From Cristatella mucedo (Eukaryota; Bryozoa; Phylactolaemata; Cristatellidae): a stretch of DNA of 64,000 nucleotides. The stretch covers positions 1 to 64,000 of the forward strand of contig WPIO01000135.1 of the NCBI GenBank assembly GCA_009760855.2, written 5' to 3'. Positions 37,001 through 50,100 of the stretch are shown piece by piece. The notes beneath the pieces were generated by a model, which saw nothing but the letters and a program-made list of their open reading frames with translations, searched no databases and was not told the DNA's origin. Every line of letters begins with the position of its first letter. Positions within the stretch are counted from its first letter, which is position 1. Both the position numbers and the translations under genes were made by a program.

Positions 37001-40000
37001 AATGCAGTTGACTATGAATATGTCTGCAAGGCTAGTCTTCAAGTCCAAGATGTTTGACCACGTGTCACCTCTGCTGAAAGAGCTAGGATGGTTGCCGGTT
37101 GAGCAAAAGATACAGAGCAAAGTTCTTATGCTGACCCACAAGGCCCACCACGGCTTGGCTCCTTCGTACCTAGCTGAACTGCTGCATCAGTTTCAGCCTG
37201 TTCGAGCCCTCAGGTCCTGTGTGGACAATAAATTAGCTGTCTCATTCCTCTGCTTAAAGACAGTTGGCGACAGAAGCTTTAGCTCTGCAGGTCCTAGACT
37301 GTGGAACTCGCTTCCACAATTCTTACGCAACGACAACTACTCTCCTGCTGCCGACTATAGCTTATCCTTTTCAGCCGCCCCCAGCTACTACTTCCAAACC
37401 ACTCACTACGTCAGTTGTCCCCTGACTCTACTATTGTCCCCACTTTCTCTTTGTTGCGTGAGACAAAGTCTGCTGGCTACCGAATGCATACCGAAAGCTG
37501 CTTAGGCTGTGAGTGCGCTATACAAAACTCTCCTGCTTAACACCCACATAGTCTTTATGACTTGGTGGAGTTACAGATGGAGATACAATGTGCACGTGGA
37601 CTTACCTAATGTGTCCGGTGCTGTGGGTGCTACGTGGTTCCACATGAGCATTTTCTCGATGATGACAAGTGGATCGTCCAAAGCTGAGTACTGCATGACG
37701 TTTGTGACATTCTGGCCAGAAGTACCAAGAAACCTGCAACAATTGATGGCGAACCATTAGATATTTCCAGCTTTTGAAGTAGTAGCTAGGTAAATGCTTA
37801 CGGCTCGAAAGTAGAGAGTAAAGACTGCCACAGCCTTGGATGAAGCGCTGCATAGGAAGAGAATTACCACAGCCTCGAATGCAGAGCTGCAATGGGTGAG
37901 AGGTGAAGATGACAAGAAAAAGCTCAGGATTTGAATTCAAATAGTGCCATTTAAATGACCAAGTACTCGTTTGCCAAAATTGAAAAGCTGTAAAACAACA
38001 AGCACGACAATTTTCATTACACGGTCAAGATCCCAAATGGCTTTAAGACGCAGTTACTAAGCCGTGGTTAAGAGATTTTGATGGACCGGGCATCACGGTT
38101 ATACAAGCTCACTTAGCTGTTCACAGTCACTGTCTAAATGAGGGTTGCAAGTTTAAGTTTGTGACCGGCTACCTTTCAATCTAGCCTGGCTGCACGATAC
38201 AGGGACGAAGAGTACATATCTTCAGCTGTAACTCAATGAAGCCAAAAAGACTAAGCAGGTATAACACAGGAGAGGACTAAGGTGCATTGAAAAGCCTAAA
38301 CACGGCAAACCTAGCGTGTCATTGCATGCACGACGAAACAGCCACCACTGCACTAGGGGTTTACAAGGTTTGCGTTTTTGAGTTCCTACACAGCAGCTTT
38401 GCAGAGTTAAAACTATTATAACAGACATTGACTGACAACAGCCACAGGCTGATTGACAGTTCGGTAGTTATGCTGAGGAATGCATCAAGAACAACTGCCT
38501 TAAACGAAAAATGAAATGTTCAGAGAGCAAGTTGAGACAAAAAAGAGATCGAGAGCACAGGTGGTGCAAGTAAAGAAAAAGCTCAACCATATAATCAGTG
38601 TGCAGACATAATCACATCAGCAAATGCCCTTAAAGATGAGCCATAGAAATCTTGATCAGCTAAGGAAATCTTGATCAGCTCATAAAAAGGATATGCTTAT
38701 TGCAGAAGAACATTGACTGTACAGCCTAGTGCAGGTGTAATACCCATCAAATGCAAACGTATGTTGTAAGGAGACACTTTATCTAGTGCAGATGCAATAT
38801 CTTACCTAGTGAAGACGTACAACAGGGCTATGTCTGTCCACTTTAAAGAAAAAAGGAGCTTGGCTTAGAATGGTCGAAGGATAGGTGGAACTTGCCATCG
38901 GCATAGACATGAAAGCCAACATCGTGTTTAGTTATGACATTGACAAGATGAAAGTGTCGGTAGAGATAAGAACTGGACCTTGGGACTAATCCCGAGTTGA
39001 TCCAAACTTCAATGGCTCCCTAAATGACTGCCAGTTTCTTACATCTAAATTTCTCACTGAGTAGGACTTAACCCAATTTAGCCTTGTGCCTGTGTGGAGA
39101 GGAGCTGCAGAAGGATGGAGTGGTCAGTAGTGACGACAGCTGCTGATAGGTCTAATAGCACTTGAAGAGAGTCTCTGATCAGCGTCGTCCCAGAAGATTA
39201 TTGCCAACCCGAAGCATACCTACGGTAGGCGTTTTATAGAGTGGGCTGACGATTGCCATTAAACAAAAGAAAGTAACTTCACCGCTAACCAGGGACATGA
39301 CAATATTGTTAACGGTGGGCGGCAACAGATATATGCACCTCATAAGAAGAATTGAGCCGCCTTGGTTTGTCCAAGGGTGAGGTGCTCACCTTTAACGACT
39401 AAAATCGCAGGGTTGAGCCTTTCAGCATAAAAAAGCACCAGAATAGCAATAGAGTACTCAGAAGACGTTATGCAAAGGAAACATGCATTTTGCGACAGGA
39501 TCTAGAGGATTGGTAGACTTTTGAGCGAGCGAGCCAGACGAGTTAGACCACACGTTGAGCAGGACAGGTTTAAAGAAATTGAGAGAGAAAGGTAGGATGA
39601 TGAGGGATCGCCGTTCGACAGGGACGATAGTGAGACGATGGGATCACTAACTCGGTCTATCTTAACTATTAAAAATGAGAGAAACGCTCTGCTAGAAAAA
39701 TGCTTTGGAGAACCACTCTGCCAAGTCTACGTCGGGATCAGCGGTTAAGGTGATCGATCATAAGGTAGTAGACATTGCCTTGTCGGGTTATCGTTCTTCA
39801 ATTCCACTCTACAGCTGTGACTCTACAGCATTTGGACTCAGCCTTAGCGTCCGTCTATTAAGTCTTACAAGCAGAACTAAGAAGTATTGGCCCACAGATG
39901 GTATAAGTTAAAAGTAAAGTTTACTAACTCAGCAGCCTCACATCTACATCTTCGCACGATAAAAGATCCATAGCAGCTATCCCTAAGACTATCAGTAAGA

Positions 40001-41825
40001 ATTGCCTGCTTCAGGACTCAAACCCGAAACCTGGGTTTCGATGTGCAAGCATTTAACCCTTAAGGCACTACCTACCATTGACTGCCAGTTATGTTAACCC
40101 AACTCAAACAACAAATATTTAACAGGTTAGGATAACCAAACTTTTTGGTGTGTCGCTATCACCTGGCTGATTCAGCAGCCGACTACAGCATAATAGCAAA
40201 AGTTGCCTATTCCAATAAATTGTTGTTCGAGACTTTTCAGACACACTGCAAAGCAGACAGCCTTGACTCAACGCCTGCCCTCCAGTTAGGCAGACTGCAA
40301 GATGTTGAACGAAAGAAAAAAGCTAACAGATCACGACTGCTTAAGAAACCTAAGCACGAAACGAGCAGCAGTGGCATACCACATCGGCAGTATGATATCT
40401 AATCTGTAAATTGACTTATTGAATATTGATCTTACCCAGTTTCGATGGGTATCATCCAGACTCACAGTACAGTAGTTTGCAATATCTCCCTAGACTAAAC
40501 GTAATGCCCCTTGAAAGAGATTTAGTTATCTGAGGGTGCTATATCAAGTGTATTATTATTATAATTATTAATACAAAGACCTTGCTTGGTAGTGTACAGC
40601 AGGCATTTTAGACAGGGGAGCTAATACGATCAACTAGTAAAGGCCGTTTGAGAGCAAGGCAGCCAGATTTTAATCAGAGGCTATTGGCAATATGGCTGAA
40701 CAAATTTTGAGTTTTCGAGTGGCATCACGATTTGCTAAAATGTAAGATTGATTGATGCTGCATTGCAGTGCAACTATCAGTAATAAATGGTGGAAGAAAG
40801 CTGAGCGATGTTATAAGTGTGGAAAGCAGAGCAGGATCGAGAAAAATAACAAGTGCTGGTAATCTGTATACAAATAAAAGCCTATACTGTATCACACGAC
40901 AAAAACAAGAAAATAAATTGTTAGAAACAGTGGATGAGAAACAGATCCACGAAGTACCCATACTTTTAAGGCTCATTAGATGACTGCTGGCCTTTGACGT
41001 TTGCGTTCTGAAATCTCGCAATGAGATGTAACTAAAACAGTGCTGAGCCAGTGATGCTCAGACGACCGGCAGTCACGAAATACCAGGACTGGCATGCTAA
41101 TCATAGGCCACTAACATTCATAGGATATAGATTCACGTCAAGTGTGCAAATAGACACTAGTTAGCACATTGAAAAATTAAAGCAGCTTTAGAAGTCAGCC
41201 AGCTTGGTATTTACCTGAATCCACAAACTGAGAAATCGTGAGGATTTGTGCCAAGATTCAGGAGACCAGATGTGCCGCCCACTGCGCCTGACAGTGGGAA
41301 CAGGCAAGGGTGCAGTGGCTGCTGTGGCAAGTGAAAATTGCAGGGGTCGAATTCACCAGGCATCAATGTAACAGGTGCTGAGACGACCAGGTCGCGCACG
41401 AAAGAATCGAGCACCTTGGCCGGTTCAACTGAGCTGGCTGTGCTCTTTTTTGTGAGATATTTAGCCTAATGGAAACACAATACAATAGACCTCACCAATT
41501 CGACACAGAAGCTACAAGCCAACAAGCATTTTTGGCAGAAAATGAGGAAAAGCCACAACCACGCTATAATTGCAATGGGCGATCTTTGCGGGCAGGTCTG
41601 TGCACACACATATGCTCGTGCACACAGAAATGCACTAATGCATATACACACTCATGAATCCATGCTTGTATATATACACACAACTAACACGATCGTGTTT
41701 GCACCAACACACACGTGCGTACATGCATGGGCGTATCAAGCTCATGCCAACAACTACACATACCATACAAGACAAGCAGCCTAAGCAGGTTTACAGTGCA
41801 ATTACGACAGACTTACCAGCTTGTC

Positions 41826-41919
<94 letters not shown>

Positions 41920-44900
41920 CTGTATATATACATATATGTATATATATATATATACAGCACTATTGATTAATAATTTTACTAATAGTAAGAGTAATCCATT
42001 TGATATAGCACCCTCATAGAAGTCAATCTCTCTCTCTAGGCACTTATTAGTGAGCTGTGATGGCACACTAGGTAAGGCAGTCGCTTTTCACGACCTTGGT
42101 TCGAAGTCGTGTGTTCGTATCCTTCGGTGGCCGATGTTTTATTGCCACTGCAAGCAGCGGTGATAGCCGTTTAGGCTATTCTGTCACTATACAAAAGAGG
42201 TTGTTCAATCAGCTAGCACTTTTTAATCCTTTAGTCTACCACATAGTCCAGGTAGGTCGTCTAGGGTAGTTGGACTGCCTAAGGCAGATGCATAATTTAA
42301 AATAAGTGTAATACTTAGCAGGTAACAAACTCTCCTTTCAATTACCGATTCATACCTTAATGCTCATTAATTGCTCATGCTTCAGATCTGCCAAGCGATT
42401 AGCTCCAACTGGATCTGATATGCTTTCAGGCTTGTGGTTATAGTTTAAGACCGGCATGACGATGTACATAATCAACATAAATATACCAGGCAATAGCAGT
42501 CCCTGATATTTCAGAACGGTCTTTAAACTGCAAACAATACTTGCAATTTAATGAACCTATGTCAGACAGTATAAAAAGGCAGTCGGATCGTAATAACATC
42601 GGTGGCCAGCCGTGAACAGCACCATTTCAGCTCCTTACAGCTATCCAAGCTAACAGATGTGGCTTTTATAAGTGACATACATAGCACAAGCATTGTAAGG
42701 TAGAAGCTATAATCTGATGATCGCTCCAAGACCTACAACAGCAGATTGTTTTTTAAGACCATTAAAAAGCACCAGTAAGGCCTAAAAAGCAAAAGAAACA
42801 AGGTCGGCAGGATCATTCTACATTTATGGCATTTACTCCATGAAAAAATGGCAGATTGCAGCAATTGACAGAAGTGGCTGCTGTTTTACAAGAAAGTATC
42901 TGGATGCCTTCAGGAAAGATAAATCCCTGTACATTAGTAAAATTCCAATCAGAAAAGAGGTGAGGAAATGTGAAGGGTACACTATCTGGCTTGAGAAAGG
43001 CTTATGCACCGCCTAGACCGAATTAAGGCTTATGCTGAGCCTAGCCGTCACCAGATGCTAGCAAACTTTTAAGCACCTTTACTGGGAATTCAGCAAAACG
43101 ATAGAAATTTTAAAGACAGCATATGTATAGCAGATCAATTTAAAGATATCTAACAAGTTGTGTAAAATATTAAGCCGAAACAACAATATCTGAAAAAAAC
43201 TTAATTAATATCACATTATCAGTCCTGCAAACTCATCACAACGTCATGCCAGCACACGCATTTCCGGACAACGAGAACAAGTAACTAGTACTAAAAGCAA
43301 ACTCATCTGCCTGAGTTGATGGGTCTTATTCGACCAACTTTGCACACTTTCGTAAAACTTATAAATGAAGCCTTTTTTGATGCTTGCTAACACAATATAT
43401 GTTCTGTTTAAGGAGTACAAGCTTAGGATCAATCTGAAGATTGTTCACAGGATTAACCAAGCACAGGACGAACTATCCAAAATCAAGCAATAAACACAGC
43501 GGAAAGATCTAATTCGTGCAATTAGCAACTTGCCTTTTGCAAATGGCTGTTCTCTTGGGTGTCAGCTGCTAGACAGTTTCCAGCCACGATTATGTGGCAT
43601 ACCTTAGAAATAGTCTGCAGATCCGAATCCTCCTGAGCTAACAGACCGGATAGATAGTCTGATAATAGCTGGCGTTCAAGACTGCTGTCCATTTTGTTTC
43701 CAATATTTAGGCCTGAGAGCAACAGTACATATCTAAAAGAGACTTAACTTGTTGCATTATGTATGTATACATGGTCTGGGTTCTACAATTCACAAAAAAG
43801 TGCGTCTGCATATCGTCGTGACCAAAGCTTTACATTTACATTGACACGCTAATGTCAGCATTTGCAATGGCCAGCACTCATTACAGGGCAACTTAAGAGA
43901 CACACATGACGATACCAGCTTTTGCTAGGCAGTTATGCGACCAAATTATTTTTGAAAGCATTACATAACAAACAGCATAGGCTCAACTTGACTTCGAGTA
44001 CAATAACTTCCATAGATTATTGATACATTTACCAGTGGAGATAGCTAGTAAATGGGACCCCTGCATCTTGCATGTTAGAACATCACATATTTTTACATTG
44101 CCTTGGTGTGTATCAAGTGACATTTCATGGTTAGGTGTACAACTTCTACTGAAGTCTCTTTAAAGAACTTTGGCTTACTTTGTAGTGAGCGTACAATCTG
44201 GTAGATAAAAAGCAACCTCGCCCTATATTAACGAGAATAACACAAAGCAAAATATAGAATGCTTTCAGAAACGATTCCCAATTAGTCATTTCAGAGGACT
44301 AAGGAAGTACTACGTCTGCTAGCCACCAGAGAGGTTCACTCACTAAAGACAGCTCAATGGTGTTAAACTGACAGAAAATAAAGAAACTGCTGCTTGCCAG
44401 ATGAAAATCTCGCAAATGTACCCAACGTACTACCGCCTGTGTGCAACCGGTAAGGCGTGCTCTGAATACCAGCACGCTCTGTCGTGAACAGTACAACTGC
44501 CACATTACCACTATTTCCTACTGACCTGCACTGGCTCTTATCAAGCAGTGTGTCAACGTCCAAGGTTTTGTCACAGACTTTTAGGGACCTTCATTCCCTT
44601 GCTCAAGCCAAATAATCATAACTACTTGCCTATCAGGCTAGGCATCATACCAAATGCTTTTCTGAATCAAGTCGTGTAGCTGTCCGTGTCTCTATCTAAC
44701 CAACCTCATATCCTTTGGAGACTGCATCTTTAGTTCGTTTGCTCCTACAGCCTGGAACTCACTCCTGGCAGACATTATGACATTCTCTGACGACATTTAA
44801 AGCCACAGGAGGCAACCACTATTAGACAACCGCTATGCATTTAATAAAAACATAAGGAGTGCTGCCAAAAGGAACGAAATGCCGAAAATGACGCTTCAAG

Positions 44901-47063
44901 GTAAACTGGCATCGAGGCAAAGTCAGCCTGACGACACCTAGACAGCTACGTATAGAAAAAACTTAAGCACTTGAACAAAGTGCCAAAAAACAGCCGCGAA
45001 AGTACCACCAGTGCTTGCTATAATCTGCTACCTCTATCGAGACAGTATATTCTTACCCGGTTTAACTGAAAAAGTTATAGGATCAAATACAGTTGGCAAT
45101 TGAATAATAATATTCATACATTTGTATAGTGCCCTTAGAGAACTGAATCTCGTTGTAGGCACTTTCCAAGGATTACCAAATGGCAGTAGCATGTGAAACC
45201 AACAGGCATAGTGTTAGCAGTTATATTCACACGTAAAAGCATACACATTCATTCAAGCAAGTATGCTGGGTCCAAGCCACTATTTCCCTATATAACTTTG
45301 AGTTTGACTTTAACTAAACTAGATTGATACCATCAACAATAACGGCAAAGTGCTGAGAGGAAGACAGTGAGTCCTTATTTTTTGGCTGCCTCTTCAAGGC
45401 TACGTTTAGTATTCATTGCTTTCTTAATGTTAGCCATAAAACACAGGGCCTCTGGGCACGGAAAAACCTGTCGTCCGTTAGACGTGCAAATCTCATCTCG
45501 GAGTTGGCTGTCATCGTGTTGTAGCGGTTAATCATGGAGGGAATGTCGGTATGAGGGTCAGCATCAGGACAGATAATCTGAGTCTAATGTGGATAACAAC
45601 ATTGTCAGGAGAATTCAGGTTTGTTGACTTATACTAATTTTTGATTGCCAAACAGAAACACGTTCCCACGGAAGACACTTGCACGTGATCAGAAGTGCAG
45701 AAATGGGTGCGGAAAGGTTACAACCAAGGCCTATTTTTAGCTACATAACATTGCTAGAATTCGGGCTCGTTTAGATAAGGATACCACGTCTAAGTTGGTC
45801 CATGCATTGGTGACATCCTGCCTCGACTTCTGCAACTCACTGCTTACTGGCCTACCGGCATGTGCGATCAGGCGATTGCAGCTGGTGCAAAACTCTGCAG
45901 CTAGGCTTGTCTGTCGTGAGCATCGCAGCTGCCATATCACACCACTTCTCACCGACCTGCACGGGCTACCAGTCAAGCAACGGATTGACTTCAAAATTTT
46001 GTCGCTCACTTTATTCTTTGGATCCAGCCTATCTCTCACATCTACTCTCCCACCAGGCAAACCATCGTAACATCCACTTTTCGGAATCCAACAGTTTACC
46101 AATACCTCATAGAAACATCAAAACCTTTGGAGGCCGTGCATTTAGTTTGCATGCTCCCAAAGCCTGGAACTCCCCCCCCCGACTTGTATCAGAGCATCTC
46201 CTGACTTGACCACATTTAAAAAGAACTTAAGAACACCTATTTAGGACAGCATTTAGTGGGTCCCTGTGATTCGTCCTTCATGTGCTCAATGCATGCTGAC
46301 ACTGTGCATGCTGCCACTAACCACATTTGCATGCTGACCCTGTGCATGTCACCCCTAACCATGTTATTCATGTTGTTTGTTTATCAAACATGATATTACT
46401 CACCATTCAATTGCATTTCCCTTTGCAGCAAATGCAAAGCACCTAGAAAGAGATTGAGGTCTCCCAGGGTGCTTTATCAAGTGCATTATTATTATTATTA
46501 TTATTATTAAAGGAGAAATTTCGCTCAAAGGTGTGGTCTTTGATATGCATGTGGGATTGCCCACGAGCAGGTTAGGACATTGAAAACATTTCAAACATCA
46601 GATTTGGACCAGATGAGATCATCTTCAACAAGGGCAACAGCAACATCTCGCAAACCTAGACGTGAGGCATAAACACAAAGAGACATGGTCTTCGTGGAAA
46701 GACAAGTGCTGACTAAGTCTTGCAGTGCTGATAGCAACAGACCGATGCACACAAATTGAAAAGCAAGTGTCAGCCAGGTCAATAACGAACTGAACTGTAT
46801 GCCCGGGTTAGGGCATGTCAGTACGAATCGGCCAGCTAAAAACATCAAAATGCCATACTTGAGAAAAAACCTGCTTGATATCAGAACACTTTCTTAGAAA
46901 GCAAACCACGGTTCTTTTGCAATTGAGGCAACAGCAAAAAGCCCCGAATACCCAGAATTCATGCGTTTAGGCTGTTTGCTCAGCCAGCTGTTTAAAAAAT
47001 TTACGAATCTATTCCACTAGCCGACACTCCACACATGCGGGCGTGCACACATGCGCGCACACG

Positions 47064-47103
<40 letters not shown>

Positions 47104-50100
47104 CACGCGCGCACACACACACACAACGCATGTAATCGATTTTTATAACACTCTAAGAAAACTTAATCTCTATTCGGGCACTTCACTTACGTCATGGGGC
47201 TTGAGCCCACGACCTCGGTCATCAAAACCTTTCACATTGACCGTGATCGAGGTTAAACCAACACGTAGCAGTAGAAGACCCCTGACGGGCTATCACTACT
47301 GCTTCCGTTGAATTACTAAGGATTGCACGGTAGAAAAGTTAAACCATTTAACTCCTTGTGGTAGAATTAAGTTTAAATACCATCCCCTTAGTATGCTGGG
47401 TCCCATGTAACCCACCAGCACCTTTTCTGGCAAGCAGCCATCTGTGACAATCGGCACTCATCTCACCACTTTCATCCAAAATAGCAGTCCCTGAATGCAC
47501 TTACCCAAGTAAAAAATACTAAAAAAAAACCAAAAAAAACAAGTAATCGCAGCTAGCTTTACCATAGCATGCGAGTCTGTACCTGTGTCTGCATGTACTT
47601 CTGACTGAAACTATACAAACCCACAAGAACTAAGTAGGTGCTATGCTAGAGAGATTCCTACAGCACATTTAAAGCCTGATAAGGTTAAGGTGCAAATGCG
47701 GTAGACAACAGACTCCATCTCACGAAAATAAAAGAAAGTGTGAAGTGTAGCTGAGTCAGGAGAGAGTTGGCAGAACAGCCGATGATGTGAGATAGAAGCT
47801 GAAAAGAATGCACCCGAGCCTGTAGCATATAGAAAGACCGTGATTTACACTATTCAGGCTCTACAGAGCCAATGTTTATGCGACCAACGATCTTTAAGAA
47901 AAACGATCTCTAGGAAAGAGAGACTGAATACACAACAAACATAACTGCGCATAACCAAAACACCCAACCTAACACACACCGACACCCACCCCACATACAC
48001 AACACCAAAACACACACACACACTTACACACAAACATTTGCATGCCAAAACTCCTACGCAAACGTTAAGAAAACTTCGATTGTTTATAGCATATCTGTAG
48101 GAAACTGCCATAAAAATGATCAAGTAAATATCTGTACACCTACTAAGAAATTAGCTTACCTATCCTCATTCAGGGTGGGGGTAGGTGGCTGCTCAGGCAG
48201 GCCAGCAGTACAATAATCCGAAATAACAAATATTCCTGATTCAGTCTCCTTTTCTGCCCCTCGCACAGCAATCACCACACCTAAAATGAACAACAGTACT
48301 AATAAAGACATTGGCTTAGCAATAAACAGAATTAAATCAGTCACTTGATCAAGCCTGTGGCTTGAGGCAGCTGGGCATGCATGACATGGAACCTGACAAG
48401 GAAATACTTCCAACATGTAGGATGGGGCAACAGCAAATCTCCAGTTGAATCAGCTCGAAATCTAGGTGTCATATTCAAAAGCGACCTCTCGTTAGACGAC
48501 CATATCAGCTCCACAGTCCAATCTGCCTATTTTCAGCTTCATAACATTGCTAAAATTCGGGCTTGTTTAGATAAGGATACCACATCCAAGTTGGTCCGTG
48601 CATTCGTGACATCCCGTCTCGACTTCTGTAACTCACTGCTTACTGGCCTACCAGCATGTGCGATCAGGCGGTTGCAGCTGGTGCAAAACTCTACAGCTAG
48701 GCTTGTCTGTCGTGAGCATCGCAGTTGCCACATGACTCCACTTCTCGCCGACCTGCACTTGCTACCAGTCAAGCAACGGATTGACTTCAAGGTTTTGATG
48801 CTCACTTTTAGGTCCCTTCATTCTATGGCTCCAGCCTATCTCTCAGATATACTACCCCATCAGGCAAAGCATCGTACCACTCGCTTTTCGGAATCCAACA
48901 GTCTAGAAATACCTCGTACAAACCTTAAATCCTTTGGAGACCGTGCATTTATTTTGTGTGCTCCCACAGCCTGGAACTCCCTCCCGACCTGCGTCAGAAC
49001 ATCCCCCGACCTGACCACATTTAAAAGGAACCTAAAAACACACCTGTTTAGGACAGCATTTAGCGGGTCCCTGTGATTCGTCCTTGATGTGCTTACGCGT
49101 GCTGACACTGTGCATGCTGCCACTAACCACATTCGCATGCTGACCCTGTGCATGTCACCCCTAACCATGTTATTCATGTTGTTTGTTTATCAAACATGAT
49201 ATTACTCACCATTCAATTGCATTTCACTTTGCAGTAAATGCAAAGCACCTAGAAAGAGATTGAGTTCTCTGGGGGCACTTCATTAAGTGCTTATTAATAT
49301 TATTATTAGCATAAGTGGATTGAGACAAAACCTTTAAGTCGAGCAGCGGCTTGATAGAGAACCAATGCCAGGCGGTGAGATGGTGTGCAATATCCCTGTT
49401 GCTATGTTCATGATGCATAAGCAAACTTTTGAGGCCAATATAAGGATAATGCACTTGATAAAGCGCCCTCAGAGAACTCAATCTCTTTCTAGGTGCTTTA
49501 CATTTGCTGCAAAGGGAAACGCGATTGAATGGTGAGTAATATCGTGATAAATAACATGAATAACATGGTTAGGGATGACATGCACAGGATCAGCATGCAA
49601 GTGTGGTTAGTGGCAGCATGCAAATGCGGTACTAGTCACGTCACGTGCGGTATGTGTCAGCACACATAATAATAATAATAATAATAACGCACTTGAACAA
49701 GCGCCCTCAGAGAGCTCAATCTCTTTCTAGGCGTTTCACATTTAAAGCAAAGGAAAGCGCGATTGAATGGTGAGTAATATCATGCTTGATAAACATTAAT
49801 AACATGGTTAGAGGTGACATGCACAGGGTCAACATGCAAACGAACGTGGTTAGTGGCAGCATACACAGTGTCAGCACGCACAAGCACATGAAGGACGAAT
49901 CGCAGGGACCCACTTAATGCTGTCCTAAATAGGGGTTTTTAGTTCTTTTTAAATGTGGTCAAGTCAGGGGATGTTGTGATGCAAGTTGCGAAATATAAGT
50001 GTCTTAGCGCTTAGGCCATATGACCATCTCCAAGTAGCAAGTTATAGAAATCTAGATGGGATATTACTACTGTGTGCTTCACTTTGGCTACGAAATCCTT

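Larger units (their letters stand above)
34283..37605 (-). other. POLD2: POLD2 intron 7 (3.3 kb)
   Basis: Holds a SINE-B copy, an L2 3' fragment, a SINE-A copy and a divergent plus-strand L2 remnant (36460-37510). Nothing is recognised in 35050-35820 and 35950-36455. Confidence 0.85.
37734..41214 (-). other. POLD2: POLD2 intron 6 (3.5 kb)
   Basis: Holds an old minus-strand L2 (38870-39720), a faint SINE-like segment (39905-40080) and an L2 3' tail (40490-40570). Nothing is recognised in 37740-38865 and 40575-41210. Confidence 0.85.
41466..43533 (-). other. POLD2: POLD2 intron 5 (2.07 kb) with GC-AG boundaries
   Basis: The 5' end is GCAAGT at 43533 and the 3' end CATTAG. It contains a CA-rich tract, a (TA)n run, an L2-like tail and a SINE-B copy. 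Nothing is recognised from 42220 to 43530. Confidence 0.85.
43733..48159 (-). other. POLD2: POLD2 intron 4 (4.4 kb)
   Basis: Contains L2 pieces in both orientations (44480-46508), SINE-A pieces, and short CA-rich tracts at 47040-47125 and about 47955-48040. Nothing is recognised in 43740-44475, 44835-45105, 46510-47035 and 47265-47950. Confidence 0.85.
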
